The notes: generated from the sequence alone by a model not told the origin. A stretch of DNA of 64,000 nucleotides from Corynebacterium aquilae DSM 44791 (GCF_001941445.1 NZ_CP009245.1:1449992-1513991), one strand, 5' to 3'. Counted from the stretch's first letter, positions 17,044-28,900 are shown. Translations and numbers: made by a program.

Positions 17044-18600
17044 TTAAGAAATAATGCGGGCGCTAACCACCCGAGCGCCACTACGGCCAGTAATCCGCGA
17101 CCACTCCTCCGGATTAGAAGTATTCGGCAAGTGCTCATTTTCCGCGTGCTCAATATCCACAGCCGCCCGCATGTGCTGCGCACTCAGCCCCCGCGACACC
17201 CCAGAAAGCTCATCTTTAATGGCGAGCTTTTTCGCCCGATCCACCACATTGGCAATCATCGCCCCAGAGACAAAATCACCAGCATGCAGCACATCAACCG
17301 TGCCATCGGCGCGGGTGAGCTCCACCCACGGATTCGGAGCAAACATGCGCTCCACCCCCGCGGCAATGATCTCGCCCGCCGGCTGCGCCAGCGGCAAAGA
17401 ATCATCCAGATGCCTCGCAAAAATATCGTGAGCAGTATCCTTGGTGGGCCGATCAACGCGGATTTTCACATCCAACCGCCCCGGGCGCAAAATAGCCGGA
17501 TCAATCAACTCCTCCCGGTTGGTCGCCCCAATGACGATGACGTTCGCCAAAGACTCCACACCATCAAGCTCGGTGAGCAGCTGCGGCACCACCGTGGTCT
17601 CCATATCGGAACTCACCCCGGAACCACGCGTACGGAAAATCGACTCCATCTCATCAAAAAACACCACCACCGGGCGCCCCCCAGCAGCCAACTCCCGGGC
17701 GCGAGAAAAAATCAACCGGATGTGACGCTCGGTCTCGCCGACAAACTTATTCAACAGCTCCGGGCCCTTAACGTTAATAAAGTAGCTGCGCTGGCCGGAA
17801 CCACCCGACAAAGAATGCGCCACGGCCTTAGCGATCAAGGTCTTGCCGCAACCGGGCGGGCCATACAGCAGCACACCCTTCGGCGGACGCAAGCGATAGC
17901 GCTGAAAAAGCTCCGGCTGGGAAAACGGCAACTCCACCGCGTCGTGGATAATCCCGATCTGTTCATCCAGACCGCCAATATCCTCATAGGACACCTCGGG
18001 CACTTCCTCCAGCACCAACTCGGCGATATCGGTTTGGGGAATCACCTCGAAAGCCACCGCGGCCTTTGGATCGACGAGAACGCTATCACCCACCTCCGCA
18101 TCCCCGACCGGGATTGGGCCCCGCGAAACCACCCGCTCCTCCCCCGTTTGATCAGCCACAATCAAACGGCCGTCCTCCAGCGTATCGGTGACCTTCGCGA
18201 TCTCACCGACCGCCTCATAGCCACAGGCCTGCACAATCTGCGTGCCCTCCCCCAGACGCACCCGTACGCCAGGCACCAACTGCGCCCTATCCACTAAAGG
18301 ACTGACCGTGACCCGCATCCGCCGGCCAAGCGTAAAGATTTCCGCAGTCGGCGCCCCAGGAGTGTGCTCCAAAAACGTGCCATACGTCGACGGTGGAGCC
18401 GCCAACTCCTCCAGCTCGTGGGTCATCGCCTCCAGCTTGTCACGCGAAGACTTCAACAACTCCACCAGCTTGGTATTGCGCGCCGCCAACTGCGTGATCT
18501 GCCGGCGCAAGGCCGCCGGATCACTGGCATGGTTGGTATCAGCCTCACGCCGCGGTGAAGAAGCACCATCGGCAGTGAAAGAGCTTTGTTGAGAAGTCAT
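17044..18600 (-). CDS. arc: AAA ATPase ARC (Mpa) forming ring-shaped mycobacterial-type unfoldase
   Basis: A 518-residue AAA protein. An N-terminal coiled coil (about 28-67) that captures Pup is followed by tandem OB domains (about 75-200), then the ATPase with Walker A GPPGCGKT (247-254), Walker B VVVFFDEMES (about 311-320) and ILRPGRLD. It threads pupylated proteins. In species with proteasomes the C-terminus ends in a GQYL-type motif that opens the 20S gate; here the chain ends ARVVSARIIS and no such motif is present. With no prcA/prcB in the locus, it likely unfolds or releases pupylated proteins without degradation, as reported for corynebacteria. It lies upstream of dop and downstream of trmI. 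Confidence 0.95.
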   Translation of the reverse strand: MTSQQSSFTADGASSPRREADTNHASDPAALRRQITQLAARNTKLVELLKSSRDKLEAMTHELEELAAPPSTYGTFLEHTPGAPTAEIFTLGRRMRVTVSPLVDRAQLVPGVRVRLGEGTQIVQACGYEAVGEIAKVTDTLEDGRLIVADQTGEERVVSRGPIPVGDAEVGDSVLVDPKAAVAFEVIPQTDIAELVLEEVPEVSYEDIGGLDEQIGIIHDAVELPFSQPELFQRYRLRPPKGVLLYGPPGCGKTLIAKAVAHSLSGGSGQRSYFINVKGPELLNKFVGETERHIRLIFSRARELAAGGRPVVVFFDEMESIFRTRGSGVSSDMETTVVPQLLTELDGVESLANVIVIGATNREELIDPAILRPGRLDVKIRVDRPTKDTAHDIFARHLDDSLPLAQPAGEIIAAGVERMFAPNPWVELTRADGTVDVLHAGDFVSGAMIANVVDRAKKLAIKDELSGVSRGLSAQHMRAAVDIEHAENEHLPNTSNPEEWSRITGRSGARVVSARIIS

Positions 18601-18657
18601 CAGAACAACCCCAAAGAAGAGAAAACAGTAGGCAAAAGGTCAATATCGGCGAGGGAT

Positions 18658-19596
<939 letters not shown>

Positions 19597-20829
19597 CTAG
19601 TCCAGCGTGTAGAAGCTCAACAAAGCCTGCTCGAACCACTGAACGTCATAGACTCCACACATCTCACGAGCAGAGTGCATAGAAATCAGCGGAATACCCA
19701 CATCCACCGTGGGGATACCCAAGCGGGTTGCGGTGATCGGGCCAATAGTCGACCCACACGGCACATCGTTATTACCAACAAACGCCTGCACCGGAACATC
19801 AGCCACCGCACACGCAGTCAAGAAACGATGCGCAGTCACAGCATCGGTGCCATAGTGCTGATTCGCATTGGACTTGATCACCGGACCCTGATTGATCAAC
19901 GGCTGCGTCACCGGGTCGTGCTTGTCCTGATAATTCGGGTGCACAGAATGCGCCGCATCCGCCGATACACAGAAGGAACGCTGATACATCCGGCGCGTCT
20001 GATCAAAATCGGCCCCCAGCGCAGCAGCAATCCGCGACAACACATCCTCCAGGAAAGGCCCAGCAGCGCCAGTAGTGGTGCGCGAACCTACCTCCTCATG
20101 GTCAAAAGCAGCCAACACGAGAATGTCCTCACCCGCATAGCCCCCTTCTACGGCTGCCAACAAAGCCTGAAGGCTCGGATAAACACTCGACAAATTATCC
20201 AAACGGCCAGCCGCGAAGAAATCCTCATTCAAACCGAACACCGCCGGCGGCTGGGCATCAACCGTGATCAAATCATGGGACACCATCTCGGAACCAAGCA
20301 CTTCACGCAACGGCTGCGACTCAGCTTCCGCCGCATACACCGGCTGCATGTGCTTCTGGCGACCCAACTTCATCTCATCTTCGCGATACAGATGAATGGC
20401 CAAAGACGGCAAACGCAAAATCGGGCCAGTATCCACCAGACGAACCGCCCCATCGGCATCAACCACCCGGCCAGCCAGCTTCAACTCCCGATCAAGCCAC
20501 GTCGACAAAATCGGGCCACCATAGATCTCCACCGAAGCCTGCTGCCAGCCCGCAGAATCGAAACTCTCACCGGGCTTCAGCTTCAATCCGGGACTATCAG
20601 TGTGAGACCCCACGATCCTGAAACCCGCCGTGTCCACATCCACGGAATCCGGCACCACATACGCCATAATTGCGCCCCCACGAACCACATAGTGGCCGCC
20701 GGCCGAAGCATCAAATGCGTCGGTTTCCTCATGGCGAGTAAAACCAGCCTTATCCAAACGGCGCGCGACCTCAGCCGCGGCATGATACGAACTCGGCGAT
20801 TCAACGAGAAAATCAATAAAATCCTGCAT
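19597..20829 (-). CDS. M18 family aminopeptidase
   Basis: 410 residues from the ATG at 20829 (MQDFIDFLVESPSSYHA), preceded by AAGG; an upstream in-frame extension is unlikely. Zinc-site motifs of the M18 family are present: GSHTDSPGLKLKP (His76, Asp78), FDHEEVGSRTTTGA, NDVPCGSTIGPI and HSAREMCGVYDV near the C-terminus. The enzyme is a cytoplasmic di-zinc aminopeptidase of the ApeB/PepC (aspartyl aminopeptidase-like) group; its preferred residue is not readable. It precedes trmI on the same strand, 99 bases apart, and is divergent from the nuclease gene. Confidence 0.92.
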   Translation of the reverse strand: MQDFIDFLVESPSSYHAAAEVARRLDKAGFTRHEETDAFDASAGGHYVVRGGAIMAYVVPDSVDVDTAGFRIVGSHTDSPGLKLKPGESFDSAGWQQASVEIYGGPILSTWLDRELKLAGRVVDADGAVRLVDTGPILRLPSLAIHLYREDEMKLGRQKHMQPVYAAEAESQPLREVLGSEMVSHDLITVDAQPPAVFGLNEDFFAAGRLDNLSSVYPSLQALLAAVEGGYAGEDILVLAAFDHEEVGSRTTTGAAGPFLEDVLSRIAAALGADFDQTRRMYQRSFCVSADAAHSVHPNYQDKHDPVTQPLINQGPVIKSNANQHYGTDAVTAHRFLTACAVADVPVQAFVGNNDVPCGSTIGPITATRLGIPTVDVGIPLISMHSAREMCGVYDVQWFEQALLSFYTLD

Positions 20830-20941
20830 AGGAACAACCTTACCCTTAACAAATCTCCAGGCAGCCACCCAACGGGGTGGAAAAACCTAAAAGCAACAAA
20901 GTTTTTCCCCGCGTCCAATGCGACTACATTGTGTAGGCGAT

Positions 20942-21796
20942 ATGAACGCCCCGAAACCCCTCGCCTTATCCCCCTCCCGCGCCAGCGACTACCAGCAATG
21001 CCCGCTGCTCTACCGCTTCCGCGCCATCGACCGCCTTCCGGAACCCACCACCTACGCCCAAATCACCGGAACCCTGGTACACGCGGTGCTGGAAAACCTG
21101 CACCAGCTCCCCACCCCGGAACGCACCTACCCGGCGGCAGTCAAAATGATCAAACCCGAGTGGGAAAAGGCAGTCACCAAAGACCCCACCCTGCGAGGTG
21201 TCATCGGCGATACTCCCGACAAAGAACTCGATTTCTTCGTCACCTGCCGCTCCCTGGTACGCGGATACTTCGAGATGGAAAACCCGCAAGGCTTTAGTGC
21301 CGAAAAATGCGAGATGTACGTCAACACCACATTGCCCAACGGGGTCCCCGTACGAGGATTCATCGACCGTGTCGATGTTGCTCCGACCGGACAAGTCCGC
21401 GTCGTCGACTACAAAACAGGCAAGAAGCCACTGCCCCGTTATGCCGCGGCAGCCAGGTTTCAGATGCGCTTCTACGCGCTGGTCTATTGGCGGATGTTCA
21501 ACATCATCCCCGACCAGTTGCGACTGATGTATCTCAAAGTGTCCGACTCGTTGATCTTGACTCCCAGCCAAGAAGAACTGGAATACTTCGAAAAAGACCT
21601 AGGACACTTGTGGTCCAACATTGAGGCAGACGGAAAATCCGGAAACTTCCGACCCAAAACCTCCAAATTGTGTGGCTGGTGCGCACACCAGGATCTCTGC
21701 CCGGAATTCGGGGGAACACCACCGGAATATCCCGGATGGCCCGGCAGCGTAGCAGAACCTGTCGAAAGTGATCCGGCGACCCAACTACCCTTCTAG
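20942..21796 (+). CDS. RecB-like PD-(D/E)XK nuclease with predicted 4Fe-4S staple
   Basis: 284 residues from the ATG at 20942 (MNAPKPLALSPSRASDYQQCP). The nuclease core reads GFIDRVD (Asp142) then VRVVDYKTGKKP (Asp156, Lys158), the PD-(D/E)XK pattern. Cys20 together with Cys244, Cys247 and Cys253 (C-x2-C-x5-C) reproduces the AddB/Dna2/Cas4-style iron-sulfur staple. No helicase domain is attached, so it resembles the stand-alone RecB-family exonucleases of actinobacteria. Role in DNA repair is inferred. It is divergent from the M18 gene and convergent with aspA. Confidence 0.88.
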   Translation: MNAPKPLALSPSRASDYQQCPLLYRFRAIDRLPEPTTYAQITGTLVHAVLENLHQLPTPERTYPAAVKMIKPEWEKAVTKDPTLRGVIGDTPDKELDFFVTCRSLVRGYFEMENPQGFSAEKCEMYVNTTLPNGVPVRGFIDRVDVAPTGQVRVVDYKTGKKPLPRYAAAARFQMRFYALVYWRMFNIIPDQLRLMYLKVSDSLILTPSQEELEYFEKDLGHLWSNIEADGKSGNFRPKTSKLCGWCAHQDLCPEFGGTPPEYPGWPGSVAEPVESDPATQLPF

Positions 21797-21814
21797 GTTC
21801 GGAGGAGATAAAAA

Positions 21815-21855
21815 CGCCGGGCGCCAAGCCCCTTTTATAGGGTTGGCGCCCGGCG
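21815..21855 (-). terminator. Terminator after aspA
   Basis: A perfect 13-bp arm, CGCCGGGCGCCAA (21815-21827) against TTGGCGCCCGGCG (21843-21855). On the minus strand the stem is followed by TTTTTATC, making it the aspA terminator. It can also slow plus-strand transcription leaving the nuclease gene. Confidence 0.9.
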
Positions 21856-21890
21856 TACAACGTAGACCCGCCGACGAGGGCTAGCGAAAG

Positions 21891-23543
21891 CTAGTTGTCC
21901 AGGTACAGCTTGCCGCGGAAGATCGGGTGCATCAGGTTCTCCTTGCTGAGCACCTGATCTAGGGTAGCTTCGTCCATCAGGCCCTTCTCGAGCACCAAAT
22001 CGCGAACGCTGCGACCAGTCAGCGCAGCCTCCTTACCGATCAGATCACCCATGTGGTGGCCGATGAACGGGTTGAGGTAAGTGACGATACCGATGGAGTT
22101 TTCCACGTATGCGCGACAAACCTCTTCGTTGGCAGTAATGCCCTCCACGCACTTTTCACGCAACGCATTCGCAGCGTTTCCGAGCATACGAATCGACTGG
22201 AACAAAGCCTCACCGATAGCAGGCTCCATCACATTCAGCTGGAGCTGACCAGCCTCGGCCGCCATGGTGACGGTCAGATCATTACCGAAAACCTTGAAGC
22301 ACACCTGGTTGACAACCTCGGGGATCACCGGGTTGACCTTGGCCGGCATGATAGAGGAACCAGCCTGGCGCGGCGGAAGATTAATCTCGCCCAGGCCCGC
22401 GCGCGGACCGGAAGACAGCAGGCGCAAGTCATTACAGATCTTGGACAGCTTCATGGCGGTGCGCTTGACTGCCCCATGTGCAAGCACATAAGCACCGGTG
22501 TCGGAAGTTGCTTCAATCAGGTCGCGGGCGGACTTGATCTCCAAGCCGGTGACCTCGCTTAGCGAAGCGACAACCTGGTGGCGGTAGCCGGAAGGAGTGT
22601 TCACGCCGGTACCAATAGCGGTGGCTCCCAAGTTGACCTCGAGCAGGCGCTCCTGGGCAGAACGCAGAACGCCCTGCTCCTCAGCCAGGTTGTGAGCAAA
22701 AGCGCGGAACTCTTCACCCAAAGTCATCGGCACGGCGTCCTGCAGCTGGGTGCGACCCATCTTCAAAATATCGACAAATTCAGCGCCCTTGGCGTTGAAC
22801 GCAGCCTGCAACTCGTCAATACGGTTGATGAGTTCTTCCATCGCGGCATACACGCCGAGACGAAAACCAGTCGGGTAAGCATCGTTGGTGGACTGGCTCA
22901 TATTGACGTCGTCGTTCGGGTTGATGACGTCGTAGGAGCCCTTTGGCAGCCCCAGGTATTCCAAAGCAAGGTTGGCAACAACCTCGTTGGTGTTCATGTT
23001 CAAAGATGTGCCGGCACCACCCTGGAACACGTCGATGGGGAACTGATCCATGCAACGACCCTCTTCGAGGATCTGATCGCAGGCCCAGACAATGGCGTCG
23101 CACTTTTCTTTCGGCAGGGTGTGCAGACGGCGGTTGGCCAGCGCTGTAGCCTTCTTCACCTGAACCATGCCGCGAATGAATTCCGGAACGTGGTTGATGG
23201 TGGTACGGGAAATTTGGAAATTGTCGACCGCACGCAAGGTGTGAATGCCGTAATAGGCATCGTCGGGAACTTCCATCTCGCCCAGAAGGTCAACTTCGAC
23301 GCGGTAACCTTCCTCCGGAATGGTCTCCACTTCGGGGGTGAACTCGGGGGCAGAATCCGCAGTCTCTATGGTGCCGCTGGCAAGCTCATCGACCTTCGTT
23401 GTGTCGTCGGTAGCCGCACTGGCCTGGTCGCCATCGGTGAAGCTGAAAGCTGCGGGATCGGTGCCGAAGGAGTCGTCGTCAAAAGAAAAATCAGTAAACG
23501 AGGACTCGTCGAAAACGTCGCCGTTCTCGGTGTTCTTGGCCAT
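21891..23543 (-). CDS. aspA: Aspartate ammonia-lyase
   Basis: 550 residues from the ATG at 23543 ([13 protein letters not shown]). The enzyme interconverts aspartate with fumarate and ammonia. The fumarase/aspartase signature [12 protein letters not shown], the substrate-binding [14 protein letters not shown] and the [16 protein letters not shown] segment are intact. Before the conserved core ([18 protein letters not shown], from about residue 82) lies an Asp/Ser/Phe/Thr-rich N-terminal extension of about 80 residues with repeated [13 protein letters not shown] pieces. An extension of different sequence is known in Corynebacterium aspartase as I recall. It is downstream of hisG-hisE on the same strand but has its own 344-base upstream region. 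Confidence 0.95.
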   Translation of the reverse strand: MAKNTENGDVFDESSFTDFSFDDDSFGTDPAAFSFTDGDQASAATDDTTKVDELASGTIETADSAPEFTPEVETIPEEGYRVEVDLLGEMEVPDDAYYGIHTLRAVDNFQISRTTINHVPEFIRGMVQVKKATALANRRLHTLPKEKCDAIVWACDQILEEGRCMDQFPIDVFQGGAGTSLNMNTNEVVANLALEYLGLPKGSYDVINPNDDVNMSQSTNDAYPTGFRLGVYAAMEELINRIDELQAAFNAKGAEFVDILKMGRTQLQDAVPMTLGEEFRAFAHNLAEEQGVLRSAQERLLEVNLGATAIGTGVNTPSGYRHQVVASLSEVTGLEIKSARDLIEATSDTGAYVLAHGAVKRTAMKLSKICNDLRLLSSGPRAGLGEINLPPRQAGSSIMPAKVNPVIPEVVNQVCFKVFGNDLTVTMAAEAGQLQLNVMEPAIGEALFQSIRMLGNAANALREKCVEGITANEEVCRAYVENSIGIVTYLNPFIGHHMGDLIGKEAALTGRSVRDLVLEKGLMDEATLDQVLSKENLMHPIFRGKLYLDN

Positions 23544-23887
23544 GGGGTACCTCTTCTGGTCTGAAACCCCGCACGTCAGCGTCCGCAATCAGCGAAAAAC
23601 TGGGCGTTGGTTAGACCGTGTCGATAAGCGTATGTTTCCTGTCGCTGCGCACAGCCGTTCAGGCAGACAAAATTTTTCCGCACAGAATGGCTGGTGTGCA
23701 TGTACCCCACAATCATAGCCGTGACCGAGGTGTGATGGTGAACAAAATCACCACCCCCGGGACGAGGTACGCCGTCTCCGATGCTTACACCGGCCATAAA
23801 TAGGGCAAACACCCAACAAATAGGCTCAACGGAAACGAAAGCCGCCTACCGGGAAACACGGCAGGCGGCAAAACCTCAGGCAGGAAA
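23544..23887. other. aspA upstream region
   Basis: 344 bases without a gene between hisG and aspA. On the minus strand a TATGAT box at 23717-23712 could be the -10 of an aspA promoter with a leader of about 160 bases; the -35 is weak. The hisG terminator lies at 23841-23869. No other structure stands out. Confidence 0.4.
23841..23869 (-). terminator. Terminator after hisG
   Basis: GCCGCCTACCG (23841-23851) pairs with CGGCAGGCGGC (23859-23869) with one G-T wobble and a 7-base loop. On the minus strand it is followed by TTTCGTTT. It separates hisG from aspA. Confidence 0.8.
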
Positions 23888-24733
23888 TTAGAGACGGGCG
23901 ATGCGGATTTCGGAGGCCAAAATGGCTTGGGCACCGAGTTCGGCCAGCTGATCCATGATCTTATTGGCTTCCTTGCGAGGAACCATTGCGCGAACAGCAA
24001 CCCACTCGTTGGCAGTCAGCGGGGAAACCGTCGGACCGGAGATACCCGGGGTGATGGAGACTGCTTCTTCGAGCAGTGCTGACGGCACGTTGTAGTCGAG
24101 CATCAGGAAGTTTTGGGCGTGCAGAATACCTTCGATACGGCGCAGCAGACGCTTCATGTCATCGGTGAGCTCAACACCGGAACGGGCGACGATAACAGCC
24201 TCGGACTCGACCAGGACGTCCCCGAAGACTTCCAGGCCCTGCTTGGCGAGGGTACGGCCGGTAGAGACCACGTCTGCGATAGCATCGGCGACACCCAATT
24301 TGATGGAAATCTCCACCGCGCCGTCCAGGCGAATGACTTCCGCGTCGATGCCACGCTTTGCGAGGTCGACACGAACCAGGTTGGGGTAAGACGTGGCGAT
24401 GCGGGCGCCTTCCAGGCGGTCGACAGACCAACCCTCACCCTTGGGTGCTGCGTAGCGGAAGGTGGAGGCCCCGAACCCCAGCGCGAGGACTTCGCTGACG
24501 GAGGAGAGGGAATCCCAGGCCAGATCGCGGCCGGTGATGCCGAGGTCGAGCTGGCCGCTGGCCACATAGATGGCAATGTCTTTGGGGCGCAGGAAGAAAA
24601 ACTCGATGTCGTTGTCTTTATCTACGACGGTCAAAGCTTTGGAGTCTCCACGGCCTTTGTATCCGGCCTCAGCCAGGATGGTGGTGGCCATTTCAGACAG
24701 GGAGCCCTTGTTGGGCACAGCTACGCGCAGCAT
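23888..24733 (-). CDS. hisG: ATP phosphoribosyltransferase (long form)
   Basis: 281 residues from the ATG at 24733 ([16 protein letters not shown]). It catalyses the first step of histidine synthesis, joining ATP and PRPP. The catalytic core ([19 protein letters not shown]-like [16 protein letters not shown], and the PRPP loop DVVSTGRTL) is followed by a C-terminal ACT-like regulatory domain (about 205-281), so it is the long HisG form that is inhibited by histidine and needs no HisZ. It follows hisE by 88 bases on the same strand. Confidence 0.96.
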   Translation of the reverse strand: MLRVAVPNKGSLSEMATTILAEAGYKGRGDSKALTVVDKDNDIEFFFLRPKDIAIYVASGQLDLGITGRDLAWDSLSSVSEVLALGFGASTFRYAAPKGEGWSVDRLEGARIATSYPNLVRVDLAKRGIDAEVIRLDGAVEISIKLGVADAIADVVSTGRTLAKQGLEVFGDVLVESEAVIVARSGVELTDDMKRLLRRIEGILHAQNFLMLDYNVPSALLEEAVSITPGISGPTVSPLTANEWVAVRAMVPRKEANKIMDQLAELGAQAILASEIRIARL

Positions 24734-24821
24734 GTGGTTTCTTTCTTCAGCATGGGGTATCGACAAAGGAGGGTAAAGCTCAACCGCGTTCGGTTGTGCG
24801 GTGGAGACGACCTTCGTGGTT

Positions 24822-25085
24822 TTAGAGGTGGCGGTAGATGTCTTCGGGGGTGAGGCCACGCTCGAGCATGAGCACCTGAGCCCAGTACATCAGCTGGGAG
24901 AGTTCTTCGGCGAGTTCGGTGTCAGATTGGTACTCGGCAGCAATCCACACCTCGCCGGCTTCTTCGATGACTTTCTTGCCGATAAAGTGCACGCCCTTAT
25001 CGAGGGCTTCCACGGTGCCGGAGCCCTCAGGGCGGGTCACGGCCTTATCGGCGAGTTCAGCGTAGAGAGAGTCGAAGTTCTTCAC
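24822..25085 (-). CDS. hisE: Phosphoribosyl-ATP pyrophosphatase
   Basis: An 87-residue all-alpha MazG-type enzyme for the second step of histidine synthesis. The metal-binding helix pattern [28 protein letters not shown] (about 41-68) gives the E-x2-E ... E-x2-D arrangement, with [10 protein letters not shown] diagnostic of HisE. Length is normal for a stand-alone HisE. It is the gene immediately upstream of hisG. Confidence 0.96.
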   Translation of the reverse strand: MKNFDSLYAELADKAVTRPEGSGTVEALDKGVHFIGKKVIEEAGEVWIAAEYQSDTELAEELSQLMYWAQVLMLERGLTPEDIYRHL

Positions 25086-25199
25086 TCGGTTTATTCTTCC
25101 ATATCGGGTGCGCGCGAAGTTTTTTGGCGCAGTGTTTTCGAAGGGGGATGGGGGCTGTTGGTGGATTGGGGGGTACCTAGGTGGTGCCGGATTGAAGCA

Positions 25200-25877
25200 T
25201 TAGAAGCTGGCGTAGAAGCGTTCAATGTCCTCGACTGTCACGGTGGCGAAGGAGTTTTCCCCATGAATGTCTGCTAGTAGCTTTACCCCGTCAGGGATTG
25301 GAACGTCTGCGTGGGCGGGTAGTCCGATAACGCGGCAGCCCGCTGTGCGAGCTGCTTGCATTCCGGTGGCGGAGTCTTCGAAGACGAGACAGCGCTCTGG
25401 ATTGACTCCTACCCGGCGCGCTGCCTCGAGGTAGAGGTCCGGGGCGGGTTTGCCGTGTGCCACGTCGTCGCCGGCGAGGGTGTCGACGAATAGGTGTTCT
25501 CCAATGGCGCGGAAACATCCTTCGGCGACGTCTCGCACGGTGTTAGTTACGATCAGCATGGGAATGCCGGCAGCGTGCAGTTCCTTGAGTAGCCGTTTGA
25601 CGCCGGGGTTGAAAGGTAGCCCGGTGGCGAACAATTCGTTCATGGTGTCGACGGTGCGCTGGTACTCGAGGGCTTCACGTTCTGGGGTGGGGTTGAAGCC
25701 GGCGTGTTGCGCGCAGATGGTGAAGGTGTTGTGAAAACTTCCGCCGATGGTTTTTTCTCGCACTTCTGGGGTGAGCTTTCGCCCCAACCTCTCCCCCATC
25801 GCGTAGGTCGCGATTTCCCATAAGGGCTCGGAGTCTACGAGGGTGCCGTCCATGTCCCATAGGATTGCGTCAACCAT
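25200..25877 (-). CDS. HAD-superfamily phosphatase (beta-phosphoglucomutase-like subfamily)
   Basis: A 225-residue HAD hydrolase. Motif I is DMDGTLVDSE (residues 8-17; nucleophile Asp8, acid-base Asp10), motif II is the Thr in LIVTNTV, a Lys lies in GKPAPDLYLEAA, and motif IV is CLVFEDSATGMQAA. The helical cap after motif I places it in subfamily I (pgmB/phosphatase type). The substrate cannot be read. It lies between metH and hisE on the same strand, 105 bases after the metH stop. Confidence 0.9.
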   Translation of the reverse strand: MVDAILWDMDGTLVDSEPLWEIATYAMGERLGRKLTPEVREKTIGGSFHNTFTICAQHAGFNPTPEREALEYQRTVDTMNELFATGLPFNPGVKRLLKELHAAGIPMLIVTNTVRDVAEGCFRAIGEHLFVDTLAGDDVAHGKPAPDLYLEAARRVGVNPERCLVFEDSATGMQAARTAGCRVIGLPAHADVPIPDGVKLLADIHGENSFATVTVEDIERFYASF

Positions 25878-25982
25878 AGTTACTCACTCTAACGTTGTCT
25901 TCCCTGGCCGGTGGCTGCTGCCCGGGTTGGGTGCAGTGGCAGCCACCGTGAGCTATGCGTTGTGTTGGGGTGTTGGGGCAAG

Positions 25983-28900
25983 CTACACGTTGAAGTAGCT
26001 GGCTTCGGGGTGGTACAGGACGAAGGCGTCGGTGGACTGTTCGGGGTGTAATTGCAGCTCTTCGGACAGTTCCACGCCGATGCGGCCGGCATCGAGGAGT
26101 TTGACCAGCGTTGCCCGGTCTTCCAGGTTGGGGCAGGATCCGTAGCCGAAGGAGTAGCGGGCGCCGCGGTATTCCAGGTCGAAGAAGCGTCGGGGGTCTG
26201 TGGCGTCGAAATCGCCGACTGCGACGCCGCTGCCCAGGTCGAGTTCTTCGCGTACGCGGGCGTGCCAGTACTCGGCGAGTGCTTCGGTGAGCTGCACGCC
26301 GATGCCGTGGACTTCGAGGTAGTCGCGGTATTCATTGGCGGCGAACAGCTCGTTGGCGAAGTCTGCGATGGGTTGCCCCATGGTGACCAGCTGGAAGGGC
26401 ATCACGTCGACGGTGTTGGTTTCCAGGGCAGTGTTTTTGTCCAGGATGAAGTCGGCGATGCACAGGAATTTGCCGCGCTGTTGGCGGGGGAAGCTGAAGC
26501 GGGCAATTTCTTTGGCGTCTGGGCGTGGTTCGTCGAGGATGATGACGTCGGTTCCGTCGCTGATGGCTGGGAAGTAGCCGTAGACTACGGCGGCGTGGTC
26601 AAGGATGCGTTGAGCTTTGAGCTTGTCGATCCATGCGCGCAGTCGGGGGCGGCCCTCGGTTTCGACGAGTTCGTCGTAGTCGGGTCCGTCGCCTCCGCGG
26701 GTGGGTTTGAGTCCCCATTGACCCATGAACAGGGCGCGTTCGTCGAGGGTTGGTAGGTAGTCGGCTAGCGGCAGGCCCTTGACGATGCGGGTGCCCCAGA
26801 ACGGCGGGGTGGCGCGGGGGACGTCGGCTGCGACGTCGGAACGGTCGGGCACCTCCACTGGTGCGGATTCCGCTTTACGTTTTTCGGCGATCCGCTTGCT
26901 GCGCTCGTGGCGTGCTTTTCGTTGCTGTTTCTTTTCTTCGGCGGCCTGTTTGATGGCGAGAGCCTCTGCGGACAGGTCGCCGTTGTCGCCGAGGCGTTTG
27001 GCGGCCATGATGTCGTCCATGAGTTTCAGGCCTTCGAAGGCGTCGCGGGCGTAGTGCACTTCGCCTTCGTAGAGTTCGTCGAGGTCGTTTTCGACGAAGG
27101 TGCGGGTGAGTGCGGCGCCACCGAGCAGCACCGGAATGTCTGATGCGCCCTGGGCGTTCATTTCAGCCAGGTTTTCTTTCATAACGACGGTGGATTTGAC
27201 CAGTAGGCCGGACATGCCGACCACGTCGGCGCCGGCGTCGCGGGCGGCGGAAATGATGGTGGAGATGGGTTGTTTGATGCCGAGGTTGACGACGTCGTAG
27301 CCGTTGTTGCTCAGGATGATGTCGACGAGGTTTTTGCCGATGTCGTGTACGTCGCCCTTGACGGTGGCAAGCACAATCTTGCCTTTGGAGCCGGTGTTGT
27401 CGGAGGCTTCCATGAATTGCTCGAGGTAGGCCACGGCGGCTTTCATGGTTTCGGCGGATTGCAGGACGAAGGGAAGCTGCATGCGTCCTGAACCGAAGAG
27501 TTCGCCGACGGTTTTCATGCCGCCGAGTAGGTCTTCGTTGATGATTTGCAGCGGGGTTTTTTCTTTCATGCCGGCGTCGAGGTCGGCTTCGAGTCCGTTT
27601 TTCTCTCCGTCGATGATGCGTTGGGAGAGGCGTTCGAACAGTGGCATCGCGGCGAGAGCTTCGGCGCGCGCGTCTTTAGCGGAGGCGGCGGACACGCCTT
27701 CGAACAGTTCCATGAAGGTCTGCAGCGGATCGTAGCCTTCGCGACGGCGGTCGTAGACCATGTCGAGGGCGACTTCGCGTTGGCGTTCGTCGATGCGGTT
27801 CATCGGCAGGATCTTTGAGGAGTGCGCGATGGCGGTGTCCAGTCCTGCTTCGATGCATTCGTTGAGGAAGACGGAGTTGAGCACCTGGCGGGCGGCGGGG
27901 TTGAGTCCGAAGGAGATGTTGGACAGGCCCAGGGTGGTGTGGACTTCCGGGTAGAGCTGTTTGAGCTGGCGGATGGCTTCGATGGTTTCGATGCCGTCGC
28001 GGCGGGTTTCTTCTTGGCCGGTGGAGATTGGGAAGGTGAGGCAGTCAACGATGATGTCGCGGTGTTTGAGTCCCCAGGTGCCGGTGATGTCTTCGATGAG
28101 GCGGGTGGCGATGGCGACTTTTTTCTCGGCGGTGCGGGCTTGGCCTTCTTCGTCGATGGTGAGCGCTACGACGGCGGCGCCGTGGTCTTTGACCAGGCGC
28201 ATGATGCGTTGGTAGCGGGAGTCGGGGCCGTCGCCGTCTTCGAAGTTGACGGAGTTGACGGCGCAGCGTCCGCCGAGGTGTTCAAGTCCGACGCGGATGA
28301 CCTCGGGTTCGGTGGAGTCGATCATCAGAGGCAGGGTGGAGCTGGTGGCGAGCAGTCCTGCCAGGGTTGCCATGTCTTCGCGGCCGTCGCGGCCGACGTA
28401 GTCGACGCACAGGTCGAGCATGTGGCTGCCGTCGCGGGTTTGTTGCTTGGCGATTTCGAGGCAGGTTTCGGTGTCGCCGGCCAGCATTGCTTCGCGGAAG
28501 GCTTTGGAGCCGTTGGCGTTGGTGCGTTCACCGATCATGGTGACGCCGAGTTCTTGGGTCAGCGGCTGTGAGGTGTACAGGGAGCTGACGGCGTCGCCGG
28601 CGGTGGGGGTGCGTTCGGCGCGGATTGCGGGGGTGTCGGGGAGCTCAACTCCGGTGGCGGCGATTTGTTGCTTGACGGCGTCGTCGATCTCGTCCGGGGT
28701 GTGGTTTTCGGGGACGCCGAGGACGGCGTCGCGGACTGCGCGGATGTGTGCGGGGGTGGTGCCACAGCATCCGCCGACCATGCTGAGGCCGAATTCTTGG
28801 ACGAATTGGTGGAGCGCGACGGCGAGTTCGGGCGCTGTGAGCGGGTATTCGGCGCCGTTTGCGCCCAGGATGGGCAGGCCGGCGTTGGGCATGACGGATA

